A DNA stretch of 64,000 nt. Origin: Nesterenkonia muleiensis. GTDB taxonomy: Bacteria; Actinomycetota; Actinomycetes; Actinomycetales; Micrococcaceae. Under the pieces are notes generated by a model. It was not told the origin of the DNA and did not search any database. It worked only from the letters and a program-made list of their open reading frames with translations. Below are positions 53,795 to 61,322 of the stretch, in pieces. The stretch's first letter is position 1; the number at the start of each line of letters is the position of its first letter. The stretch lies in the NCBI RefSeq assembly GCF_003600155.1, contig NZ_QWLD01000056.1, positions 124,001 through 188,000 of the forward strand, read 5' to 3'. The translations under genes were made by a program, and so were the position numbers.

Positions 53795-54574
53795 ATGGAC
53801 AGGACACTCATGGGCAAGAAGAGGCGGGTTCGCAAGGTCAACCGGATCCTGGGGGAGACCTATCCCTACGCGGTGGCGGAGCTGGACTTCGAGAACCCCT
53901 TCCAGCTGCTGGTCGCCACGGTGCTCTCTGCTCAGACCACCGATGTGCGGGTCAATGCGATCACCCCGGAGCTGTTCGCCCGCTATCCGGATGCCGCCGC
54001 CATGGCAGCTGCTGAAGAGGCTGAGCTTTCGGAGATCATTCGGCCTACCGGCTTCTACCAGGCCAAGACCCGGTCGCTGCTGGGACTGGCCAGTGCCCTG
54101 GCGCAGGAGCACGACGGCGAGGTGCCGGGGGACTTGGATGAGCTGGTCAAGCTGCCCGGGGTGGGGCGCAAGACCGCGTTCGTGGTGCTGGGCAATGCCT
54201 TCGGGCAGCCAGGGCTGACGGTGGACACCCATTTCGGCCGGCTGGCCCGCAGGCTGGGGATGACGGAGCAGACCGACCCGGTCAAGGTCGAGCGCGAGGT
54301 GGCCGAGCTGTTCGAGCCTAAGGACTGGACGGATCTGAGCCACCGGCTGATCTACCACGGCCGGCGGGTCTGCCACTCCCGGCGCCCGGCCTGCGGAGCC
54401 TGCCCGGTGGCCCATCTGTGCCCCAGCTACGGGACCGGCGAAACCGACGCTGAGGCCGCGGCGCAGCTGCTGAAGTACGAGCTCGCTCCGGGGCGGGAGG
54501 AGCTGCATGAGAAGTTCCTGGCCGGCTACACCCGGAGTCAGCTGCAGACCGAAGGATACCCGCTCAGTGCCTGA
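53795..54574 (+). CDS. nth: Endonuclease III
   Basis: Nth removes oxidised pyrimidines from DNA and cuts the backbone. The 259-residue protein has the helix-hairpin-helix LPGVGRKTAFVVLG with the catalytic Lys, the Asp in TVDTHFGRLARRL, and a C-terminal 4Fe-4S cluster site (C-x6-C-x2-C-x5-C in CHSRRPACGACPVAHLC). The start is set at 53795 by a -10 box 7 nt upstream and the family beginning GKKRRVRKVNRIL. A further 25 residues follow the cluster. It overlaps the Nudix gene by 8 bp. Confidence 0.95.
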   Translation: MDRTLMGKKRRVRKVNRILGETYPYAVAELDFENPFQLLVATVLSAQTTDVRVNAITPELFARYPDAAAMAAAEEAELSEIIRPTGFYQAKTRSLLGLASALAQEHDGEVPGDLDELVKLPGVGRKTAFVVLGNAFGQPGLTVDTHFGRLARRLGMTEQTDPVKVEREVAELFEPKDWTDLSHRLIYHGRRVCHSRRPACGACPVAHLCPSYGTGETDAEAAAQLLKYELAPGREELHEKFLAGYTRSQLQTEGYPLSA

Positions 54575-55442
54575 ACAGGACGACGCCGCCCCGGGGCAAG
54601 CAGGCGCGAAGGCTGCGGCTTCTGCACGTGGCCGAGTGCCTGGCCGGGTCTCCCCGCCGGCGGGACTAGCGGGTGCCGAGCCCGCGGCTGATCTTCCGCA
54701 GAGCCTGCCGGAGTTGACTGCCGGGCTGGAGTCCCTGGTCAGTCTCGGGGCCGAGTACACCGAGCAGAACCCCCGGGAGGCGAGCACAGGGGTGTGGTGG
54801 TGGGGCGTACCCTCTACTGAGGTGCACCAGCGGAAGCCGGCTGGGGCGCAGTCGCGGGAAGCATCGGTGCTGGCACTGTTCTGGCCCGGTCCCGGCGGGC
54901 CCCAGGTGCTGCTGACCGAGCGCAGCCCGGAATTGGCCAAGCACCCGGGGCAGATCGCCTTCCCCGGCGGTGGGGCGGAGGACTTCGACCCAGATCCTGC
55001 GGCCACCGCACTGCGCGAGGCCCAGGAGGAGACCGGTCTGGACCCGGCCCGGCTCAGGGTGCTCGGGACGCTGCCGCCGGCTCCGATCCTGATCAGCGGC
55101 TTCAACGTCACCCCGGTGGTGGCCGTGGCCGAGGACCCCGGCGTGCTGGTCCCCCAGTCCGGTGAGGTCTCCCGGGTGCTCAAGCTCCCGGTCGCTGACC
55201 TCGCCCGGCCTGAGCACCGCTATACCGCCGTGGTGGTGCACCGGGGTCCGCGCCTGCCTTCCCCGGCGTTCCTGCGTTCTCCTGCGGGCGGCCCTCAACC
55301 GCTCGGCGAGCGCGATACCAATGAGGGGTTCTTCATCTGGGGGTTCACCGGCACTCTGCTGGACCGGATGCTGGGACGTCTGGGCTGGGCAGGGCAGTGG
55401 GACCGTTCTCGGGAGATCGATCCCCGCCGATTCCGCCGCTGA
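54567..55442 (+). CDS. CoA pyrophosphatase-like Nudix hydrolase with N-terminal repeat insertion
   Basis: The 291-residue product has a Nudix box in HPGQIAFPGGGAEDFD and ALREAQEETGLD, with LLTERSPEL before it, which is the pattern of the CoA diphosphatase group next to nth and marP in actinobacteria. The GTG at 54567 overlaps the end of nth by 8 bp and starts SVPEQDD-like VPEQDDAAPG. Residues 12-35 come from two-hairpin repeat copy C (54601-54671) and are low-complexity Ala, Gly, Arg and Pro; they precede the domain and are probably disordered. Translation is likely coupled to nth. Confidence 0.88.
   Translation: MPEQDDAAPGQAGAKAAASARGRVPGRVSPPAGLAGAEPAADLPQSLPELTAGLESLVSLGAEYTEQNPREASTGVWWWGVPSTEVHQRKPAGAQSREASVLALFWPGPGGPQVLLTERSPELAKHPGQIAFPGGGAEDFDPDPAATALREAQEETGLDPARLRVLGTLPPAPILISGFNVTPVVAVAEDPGVLVPQSGEVSRVLKLPVADLARPEHRYTAVVVHRGPRLPSPAFLRSPAGGPQPLGERDTNEGFFIWGFTGTLLDRMLGRLGWAGQWDRSREIDPRRFRR
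54601..54671. repeat. Two-hairpin repeat, copy C, in the Nudix gene
   Basis: The segment shares CAGGC-CGAAGGCT, GCCGAG and TCCCCGCCG-CGGGAC-AGC with the reverse complement of copy A, in the same order and spacing apart from a few extra bases in the middle. It is more diverged than A and B and has lost its left GGGACCAGC end. The reading frame is kept, encoding residues 12-35 of the Nudix protein. Confidence 0.55.
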
Positions 55443-55582
55443 GCGCCGAGCGACTCTGCCCTGACGTTCGGGGCCCCAGGGTTTTCCCCAGGTGGCGGGC
55501 GTTCATGCGCAACACGCCGGACCCTCCACAGATCTCAAAGTCAACCCGTTGCCGCTTCCGGCATCCCAGCACACTGAGTGCC

Positions 55583-56686
55583 ATGACAAGGACGGCAGCA
55601 CCCACGGTTTCCACAGGGCCCCCGGCAAGCAACGCGCAGGGCGAACCGGTCCTGCTGCTGGTTGCTGAGGACCAGCGGCTGCGTGACGATATCGCGCTGA
55701 TCGCCGCAGTGGTCGGTGCCCGTCTGGAGCTGCGCCTCCGCTGGAACCAGGTTGAGGATGCGGTCTCTGAGGCCGCAGTCGCTGTGCTCTGCTCGGCCCA
55801 GACCGCCCCGCGCACCGCAGCGCTTGCCGATGAGTGTCTGCTGGTCGGCCATGACACCGAGGCGGTGTGGGCTGCTGTTGCGGCGAACCCCGGCCTGAGT
55901 CCAGTGCCGCTGCCGGCGGCCGAGAAATGGCTGACCGAGCATCTCTTCGCCAAGGTGCTCGACCGCGCCCAGGGGCGCGTGATCGCCGTCGCTGGTGCCG
56001 CCGGGGGTGTGGGGGCTACGACCTTCACCTATCTCTGTGCGGCTGAGCTGGCCGTTCGCGGCCAGTCTCCGCTGATGCTCGACGCCGCCAGCGCACCGGG
56101 CAGCGGAATCTCCGACCTGGTTCGCACCGCGCGCAGCAGAGGAACGCTTACCGGCGGCATGCTGGACTGGCAGGAGCTCAAGGGCATAGAGGGGGAGCTG
56201 TCCTCTGCTCAGCTTCAGGGATCGGTCCCGCTGCTGGACGGCATCGGTGTGCTGACCGGACCACCTGCCTCGCGCCGATCGGTGGTCCGGCTCAATGCGG
56301 CAGTCGTGGCGGGCAGGAGAGCCTACGATGCCGTCGTCGTCGATGTCGGTCAGCAGACGGAGGCACTGACTGGACTCGGTGAAAACGTCGATGAGCTGCT
56401 GGTGGTCACCCGAGCCTCCCGCCGGGGTGCCGCTGCTGCCGCAGAGATGATCAGCTCGGCGCCGCAGAGAAGATCTCGTCTGGTGATCAACGGCGGGGCA
56501 GAGCCTGGATGGGGTGCTGCGGAGATGCAGGATGCCCTCGGCGTGCCGGTCGTCGCAGACTTGGCGGTGCAGAAATGGCTGGCCCGCAGCGACGACATCT
56601 CGGAGGCCTACGGTCTGCTGCGCAACAGACGTGGCGCGCGGCTCATCGCAGATCTCCTGCATGCGGTGGGTGTCGTCAATGCGTGA
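55583..56686 (+). CDS. Ssd/CpaE-like septum-site ATPase homologue of the Tad locus
   Basis: The 367-residue protein is a MinD/CpaE-type P-loop protein: an N-terminal receiver-like half (ACC domain region) then VIAVAGAAGGVGATTFTYLCAAEL, where the usual lysines of the deviant Walker A are replaced by Ala. VVVDVGQQTEAL resembles Walker B. In actinobacteria the protein (Ssd, Rv3660c-like) precedes tadA and affects septation or pilus placement. ATG 55583 is taken because the upstream part of the open frame is not protein-like. Its stop overlaps the tadA start by 8 bp. Confidence 0.82.
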   Translation: MTRTAAPTVSTGPPASNAQGEPVLLLVAEDQRLRDDIALIAAVVGARLELRLRWNQVEDAVSEAAVAVLCSAQTAPRTAALADECLLVGHDTEAVWAAVAANPGLSPVPLPAAEKWLTEHLFAKVLDRAQGRVIAVAGAAGGVGATTFTYLCAAELAVRGQSPLMLDAASAPGSGISDLVRTARSRGTLTGGMLDWQELKGIEGELSSAQLQGSVPLLDGIGVLTGPPASRRSVVRLNAAVVAGRRAYDAVVVDVGQQTEALTGLGENVDELLVVTRASRRGAAAAAEMISSAPQRRSRLVINGGAEPGWGAAEMQDALGVPVVADLAVQKWLARSDDISEAYGLLRNRRGARLIADLLHAVGVVNA

Positions 56687-57800
56687 AGAGCAGCTGGAGG
56701 CCGTTCGTGAACGGCTGACTTCTTCGTCGGAGCCGGTCACCGCCGAGCGGATCGCTGAAGCCGTCCGGGCCGAAGGGCTTGCCCTGGGCTCAGGTACGAC
56801 GGCGCAGCTGGTCAAGACCCTGCGTGATGAGCTGGTGGGTCTCGGTCCGCTGCAGCAGTTCGTCGACGCGGCCGGAGTCACCGATGTGGTGCTCGACGGC
56901 ACCGGAAGAATCTGGACTGACGGCGAAGACGGGCTGGTCGACACCGGGCAGCGGATCGGCTCTGAGGAGCAGGCTCGCACACTGGCACGCAGGCTCATCT
57001 CGATCGCCGGCGGCAGGCTCGACGAGGGGCATCCCTGCTCAGACGGCAGAATCGGCAACTGCCGGATCCACGCAGTCATCCCGCCCATCGCGGTGGAGGG
57101 CACCATGATCTCACTGAGGGTGGCTCGCAGCTCCACGGCTGGTTTGGAGCAGCTGGCCCAGCAGTGGAAGGGCGCTGACCAGTGGGTGCGGGCGCTGAAA
57201 GGACTGGTGGCCCGGGGCAGGAACTACCTGGTGTCCGGGGCGACCGGATCCGGCAAGACCGCTCTGCTGGCCGCCATGCTCAGCCAGGTGCCCAGCACTG
57301 AACGCATCCTGGTGGTCGAGGACACCACTGAGCTGATCCCGGACCACCCCCATGCCATGCACCTGCAAGGCCGTGGCGGCAACGTGGAGGGTGCTGGCCG
57401 AGTGGAGATGGGACAGCTGGTGCGCGAGACCCTGCGCATGCGGCCAGACCGGCTGATCGTCGGTGAATGCCGGGGAGCTGAGCTGCGGGACTTTCTCACC
57501 GCGATGAACACCGGTCATGCCGGGGCCGGCGGGACAGTGCACGCGAATTCACCTCAGGCGGTGCCGGCACGGCTGATCGCCATGGGCGCACTTGCCGGTC
57601 TCACCCCGGAGACGGTCGCGGTCCAGGCTGCGGCCGCATTGGACGCTGTGATCCACGTGGAGCGCCGTGAGGGGAAACGAATGCCCACCGCACTTGCCGC
57701 GCTGAGGTACGACGACGGCAGGCTCACCATGGTGCCGGCGCTCACCATCGGCGCCGCAGGCCTGGAGCGTGGACCTGCCTGGGAGGAGCTGTTGGGATGA
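56679..57800 (+). CDS. tadA: TadA/CpaF-type secretion ATPase
   Basis: The 373-residue ATPase powers the Tad (Flp) pilus. It has an N-terminal helical part, Walker A GATGSGKT (residues 187-194), ASP box VVEDTTEL, Walker B MRPDRLIVGECRGAE and the His-box MNTGHAGAGGTVHANS. It is shorter than many CpaF proteins at the N-terminus. ATG 56679 overlaps ssd; the earlier in-frame ATG would lie within ssd. The stop overlaps tadB by 4 bp. Confidence 0.92.
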   Translation: MREEQLEAVRERLTSSSEPVTAERIAEAVRAEGLALGSGTTAQLVKTLRDELVGLGPLQQFVDAAGVTDVVLDGTGRIWTDGEDGLVDTGQRIGSEEQARTLARRLISIAGGRLDEGHPCSDGRIGNCRIHAVIPPIAVEGTMISLRVARSSTAGLEQLAQQWKGADQWVRALKGLVARGRNYLVSGATGSGKTALLAAMLSQVPSTERILVVEDTTELIPDHPHAMHLQGRGGNVEGAGRVEMGQLVRETLRMRPDRLIVGECRGAELRDFLTAMNTGHAGAGGTVHANSPQAVPARLIAMGALAGLTPETVAVQAAAALDAVIHVERREGKRMPTALAALRYDDGRLTMVPALTIGAAGLERGPAWEELLG

Positions 57801-58534
57801 GCCTGTTCCTGGGGCTGTTGGCTTTCGTCTGTGCGGCCGCTTGTGTGCTTCTGCTCGTTCCGGCGTTGCGTGAGGCGACCACGAGCCTTCGGCGCGCCGT
57901 GAGCTTCTTCAGCCGACTGCCGCTGCTGGTCCGGGAACGTGTCCAGGCGCGTCCGGCGGAGACCCGGAAGGAGGCGGCAGAGCTGCTTCGGCAGTTTGCC
58001 GCACTTCTGATGTCCGGACGTGGTGAGGCCCAGGCCTGGACTGATCTGCGGGAGACCTGGCGCCGCAGAGCTCCGGATCACCAATTGACCAAGCTCTGCG
58101 CCCAGGTCGCAGCCGCCGAGGCAGCCGGTGCGGGGACAGCGGAGGGGCTGCGCCGCTGCCTGGCCGCTGAGTCTGACCGGGACCCGGAACTGACCAGGCT
58201 GCTCACCCGGCTGGTGGGCGTGACCAGGCTCTCCGAACAGACGGGCGCCCCATTGTCAGAACTGGTCGAGCAGCTTGCCTCCTCTGTGGACGACTCCGCA
58301 GAGCTTGCGGCAGCAGTCCAGACCGCCACCGCCGGTCCCAAGCTCACGCAGCTGATCCTCAGCCTGCTTCCGGTCGGTGGGCTGGCCCTGGGCCAAACCA
58401 TGGGGGCTGATCCTCTCGCCATGCTGTTCGGTGGGGGTCTGGGGCTGATCTGCCTGGCTGTAGGGCTGCTGTTCCTGGGCGCTGGAAGCCTCTGGAGCCG
58501 CCGAATGATCCAGTCAGTGATGCGGCATGCCTAA
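57797..58534 (+). CDS. tadB: TadB-like pilus assembly membrane protein
   Basis: The 245-residue protein has one N-terminal helix, a type II secretion F-like cytoplasmic helical domain (AAELLRQFAALLMSGRGEAQAW to ELVEQLASSVDDS) and two or three C-terminal helices. It forms the inner membrane base of the Tad machine with TadC. It overlaps both neighbours (ATGA with tadA and 8 bp with tadC). Confidence 0.85.
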   Translation: MSLFLGLLAFVCAAACVLLLVPALREATTSLRRAVSFFSRLPLLVRERVQARPAETRKEAAELLRQFAALLMSGRGEAQAWTDLRETWRRRAPDHQLTKLCAQVAAAEAAGAGTAEGLRRCLAAESDRDPELTRLLTRLVGVTRLSEQTGAPLSELVEQLASSVDDSAELAAAVQTATAGPKLTQLILSLLPVGGLALGQTMGADPLAMLFGGGLGLICLAVGLLFLGAGSLWSRRMIQSVMRHA

Positions 58535-59111
58535 CCTGCTGACCCTTGGGGCCGCGCTCGCGGCGGGCGCGGCGGTGATGTTGCTGCTGCCGGCGGTTCC
58601 CCATCAGACGCGGTCAGGAAGAACCCGGCTTTGGTGCGTTCCGGCGCGTTGGCGGTGTCGTCCGCAGGGCCGCGTGGCCGGCGACGCCGAGGCCGCTGCA
58701 CTGCTGGACCTCACCGCCGCCCTGCTCTCCGCAGGGGTCGGTATTGAAGCAAGCCTCCTGCGGCTGGCCAAAGCTGTGCCGGGAGCCGAGCCGTTGGCCG
58801 GTGTGCACCGGTCCCTGGCGGCGGGGGCCTCATGGGACCAGGCGGCAGAGCTGGTCTCCGAGCATCCGCCCTTGCGCGAGTTCTGCGACCATCTCAGCTT
58901 CGCCTACACCACCGGAGCGCCGAGTGCGCGGATGCTGCAGGCTGCTGCCACGCGCGCCCGCGCCGAGCGCAGGCACACCGCAGAGGCTGCGGCGGAGAAG
59001 CTCGGTGTCAGCATGATGCTGCCGCTGGGCGCCTGCTTCCTCCCCGCCTTCATCCTGCTCGGAGTAGTGCCTGTGGTGGTCAGCATGCTCCCCGAAGCCC
59101 TGGGAATGTGA
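58527..59111 (+). CDS. tadC: TadC-like pilus assembly membrane protein
   Basis: The 194-residue product has an N-terminal helix, a T2SSF domain (AAALLDLTAALLSAGVGIEASLLRLA, then FAYTTGAPSARMLQAAATRARAERR) and a C-terminal helix with LPAFILLGVVPVVVSML. It is the last gene of the tad cluster here. The pilin (DUF4244-like), TadE and related pseudopilin genes that normally follow in actinobacteria are absent; instead the toxin-antitoxin pair starts 83 bp later. Confidence 0.85.
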   Translation: MPNLLTLGAALAAGAAVMLLLPAVPHQTRSGRTRLWCVPARWRCRPQGRVAGDAEAAALLDLTAALLSAGVGIEASLLRLAKAVPGAEPLAGVHRSLAAGASWDQAAELVSEHPPLREFCDHLSFAYTTGAPSARMLQAAATRARAERRHTAEAAAEKLGVSMMLPLGACFLPAFILLGVVPVVVSMLPEALGM

Positions 59112-59135
59112 ACCAGAAGGAAGGACGAAAGGAGA

Positions 59136-59163
59136 TGTAGAGAATGTTCTACAATAGATCTAT
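59136..59163. promoter_or_regulatory. Tandem inverted repeats before the antitoxin gene
   Basis: TGTAGA (59136-59141) and TCTACA (59148-59153) are perfect arms with a 6-nt spacer, and directly after them ATAGATCTAT (59154-59163) is a perfect 10-bp palindrome. The pair ends 31 bp before the antitoxin ATG, where toxin-antitoxin complexes usually bind their own promoter. Confidence 0.55.
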
Positions 59164-59194
59164 CCTGGAGATGCCCCAGGAAAGGCATCATCCC

Positions 59195-59476
59195 ATGAAG
59201 ACCTACAGCAAACGTGAGCTGAACCAACACAGTGGCCGGATCCTTCGCGAGATCGAAGAGAGCGGCGAGCCGGTGCTGATCACACCCGGCAACGGCCGCG
59301 GCGGCACGTCGTTCATGATCAGCCCCGCGCCCGAGACACCGTATGAGCGGTTGAAGGCTGCCGGGAAGATTCGTCCGGCCACACGAAGGGGATTTCCCGG
59401 CCCCATTATGAAGTACGAGGGCGACTTCGACGAGCTGATGCACGAACTCCGTGCCGACTGGGGTGAGGAACGATGA
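59195..59476 (+). CDS. Antitoxin of the Phd/YefM type
   Basis: The 93-residue product begins MKTYSKRELNQHSGRILREIEESGEPVLIT, the DNA-binding Phd/YefM fold (TYSxxELNQHSGRIL and EPVLITxNGR-like turn), followed by a C-terminal tail with the toxin-binding helix FDELMHELRADWG. It should neutralise the PIN toxin encoded 4 bp into its end and repress the operon. GGAAAGG lies 8 nt before ATG 59195; an in-frame ATG at 59144 lies inside the operator and is unlikely. Confidence 0.85.
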   Translation: MKTYSKRELNQHSGRILREIEESGEPVLITPGNGRGGTSFMISPAPETPYERLKAAGKIRPATRRGFPGPIMKYEGDFDELMHELRADWGEER

Positions 59477-59862
59477 TCTACATCGACACGTCAGCCTTTC
59501 TCCGAAGTGTCCTGGACCAGGACCTCAGTGGCGCGGTAGCGCGACAGCGAGAGTGGGTAAAGTCCGATGGTCGGCGGCTTATCTCGTCCCAGCTGCTGAC
59601 GCTCGAGGTACGCAGGGTTCAAGTCCGTACAGGCAGGCAGTGGAGCGAATTCCAGAAGGAGCTCGATTACCTGGAGATGGCAGGGTTCGACGAGGAGGAC
59701 TTCCAGCTGGCCTTCGACATCGATGTCCATGTCAAGAGCCTGGACGCTCTTCACCTCGCCTCCTGCATGAAGGTCGGTGCCGATGTTCTGATCACCGCCG
59801 ACAAGACCATGTGCGGTGCCGCCCAGCACCTCGGCATCGAGGTCCGCTGGGCCGGTGACTGA
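59473..59862 (+). CDS. VapC-type PIN-domain toxin
   Basis: The 129-residue protein has the PIN fold with four acidic metal ligands: Asp 5 (YIDTSAF), Glu 45 (LEVRR), Asp 91 (LDALHLAS) and Asp 110 (TADK). VapC toxins cleave tRNA, rRNA or other RNA and are blocked by their antitoxin. It overlaps the antitoxin gene by 4 bp. The RNA repair genes hen1 and pnkp begin 53 bp later on the same strand. Confidence 0.9.
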   Translation: MIYIDTSAFLRSVLDQDLSGAVARQREWVKSDGRRLISSQLLTLEVRRVQVRTGRQWSEFQKELDYLEMAGFDEEDFQLAFDIDVHVKSLDALHLASCMKVGADVLITADKTMCGAAQHLGIEVRWAGD

Positions 59863-59915
59863 TTCCGGCTCAAGCGCCCGGCCATGTTTCCGCAGATGAG
59901 CGAGATACTGAGACC

Positions 59916-61322
59916 ATGCTGCTGACGATCACTACCACGCACGCTCCGGCCACGGACCTGGGATTCCTGCTGCACAAGCATCCCGACCGGGTCCAGGAGT
60001 TCCCGCAGTCCTTCGGCACCGCCACGGTGTTCTACCCTGAGGCCGGCCAGGAGCGCTGCACAGCTGCGCTGATGCTCCAGGTTGACCCCGTCAGGCTGGC
60101 CAGGACCCTGGACAAGAACCGCGTTGACTTCAGTTTGGCGCAGTATGTGAATGACCGGTCCTATGCGGCGTCGTCGTTGCTTGCCGTGGCCTTGGGCAAG
60201 GTCTTCTCCACCGCCCGCAGCGGGCGGTGCGACACGCTTCAGGACCTTGCCGACTCCGCCATTGCGTTGGAGATCTCCGTCCCGGCACTGCCCTGCCGCG
60301 GAGGTGCGGAGATCACCCAGCGGATCTTCGAACCACTGGGTTGGAGCGTTCAGGCAGTGCCCGTTCCGCTGGACCCTGAGTTCCCCGAATGGGGCGATTC
60401 CCGCTACATCGGTCTCAGGCTGACCGGAACGCAGAGGCTCGCCGAAGCGCTCAACCAGCTCTACGTCCTGCTCCCGGCGCTGGATGAGTCCAAGCACTAC
60501 TGGCAGAGCCCGGAGGAGGTGGACAAGCTCATAAGCGCAGGCACCGGCTGGCTCGCCGAGCACCCCGAGCGCGAGCTGATCACCCGCAGGTACCTTGGAC
60601 GCTCCCGCAGGCTCCTCGACGCCGCCCAGCAGCGGCTCCGAGAGCTCGACGACGCCAGCTCGCCTGAAGACGAGCCGTTCGAGGAGCTGCCCGAGCCGCC
60701 TCCAGGGAGAACCCCGCTGAACGTTCAGCGACAGCAGGCGGTGCTGGATGTGCTGCGAGAGCTCGGCGTGCACCGTGTCATCGACTTAGGATGCGGACCT
60801 GGCGCGCTGCTCGCCAGGCTGGTCGAGGACCCTATCTTCACCACGATTGCCGGCTGCGACGTCTCCACCGCGGCGCTGCGGCAGGCCGGGCGGACACTGC
60901 ACCTTGACCGGATGAGCGATCAGCAGCGCCAACGCATCGAGCTCTTCCAGGCTGCGCTCACCTATGCGGACGAACGTCTCGGCGGATATGACGCCGCGAT
61001 CCTCATGGAAGTCATCGAGCATGTGGACCTGCCCAGGCTTCCGGCACTGGAGAAGGTGGTGTTCGGCACTGCCTGTCCGGCAAGCGTCGTCGTCACCACT
61101 CCGAATCGGGAGTTCAACGTGGTCTACGGCGGCCAGGTGCGGCTGCGGCACCGTGATCACCGCTTCGAATGGACCCGTGGTGAGTTCAGCCAGTGGGTTC
61201 GGAGAGTCGGCGATACCTATGGGTATGCGGCGGAGATCCGCGGCGTGGGCGAGCACCTCGAGGAGCTGGGCAGCCCGACTCAGATGGCCGTATTCACCAG
61301 AGCAGGAGTGCAGGATGACTGA
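59916..61322 (+). CDS. hen1: Bacterial Hen1, RNA 3-prime end 2-prime-O-methyltransferase
   Basis: The 468-residue protein has the bacterial Hen1 N-terminal domain (LLTITTTHAPATDLGFLLHK, about residues 1-240) and a C-terminal methyltransferase with DLGCGPG (Asp 290) and the metal-binding Glu 365, Glu 368 and His 369 of MEVIEHVD plus a later His. Hen1 methylates the 3-prime terminal ribose at the break site so that the repaired RNA cannot be cut again. It overlaps pnkp by 8 bp and is known to form a complex with it. Confidence 0.95.
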   Translation: MLLTITTTHAPATDLGFLLHKHPDRVQEFPQSFGTATVFYPEAGQERCTAALMLQVDPVRLARTLDKNRVDFSLAQYVNDRSYAASSLLAVALGKVFSTARSGRCDTLQDLADSAIALEISVPALPCRGGAEITQRIFEPLGWSVQAVPVPLDPEFPEWGDSRYIGLRLTGTQRLAEALNQLYVLLPALDESKHYWQSPEEVDKLISAGTGWLAEHPERELITRRYLGRSRRLLDAAQQRLRELDDASSPEDEPFEELPEPPPGRTPLNVQRQQAVLDVLRELGVHRVIDLGCGPGALLARLVEDPIFTTIAGCDVSTAALRQAGRTLHLDRMSDQQRQRIELFQAALTYADERLGGYDAAILMEVIEHVDLPRLPALEKVVFGTACPASVVVTTPNREFNVVYGGQVRLRHRDHRFEWTRGEFSQWVRRVGDTYGYAAEIRGVGEHLEELGSPTQMAVFTRAGVQDD

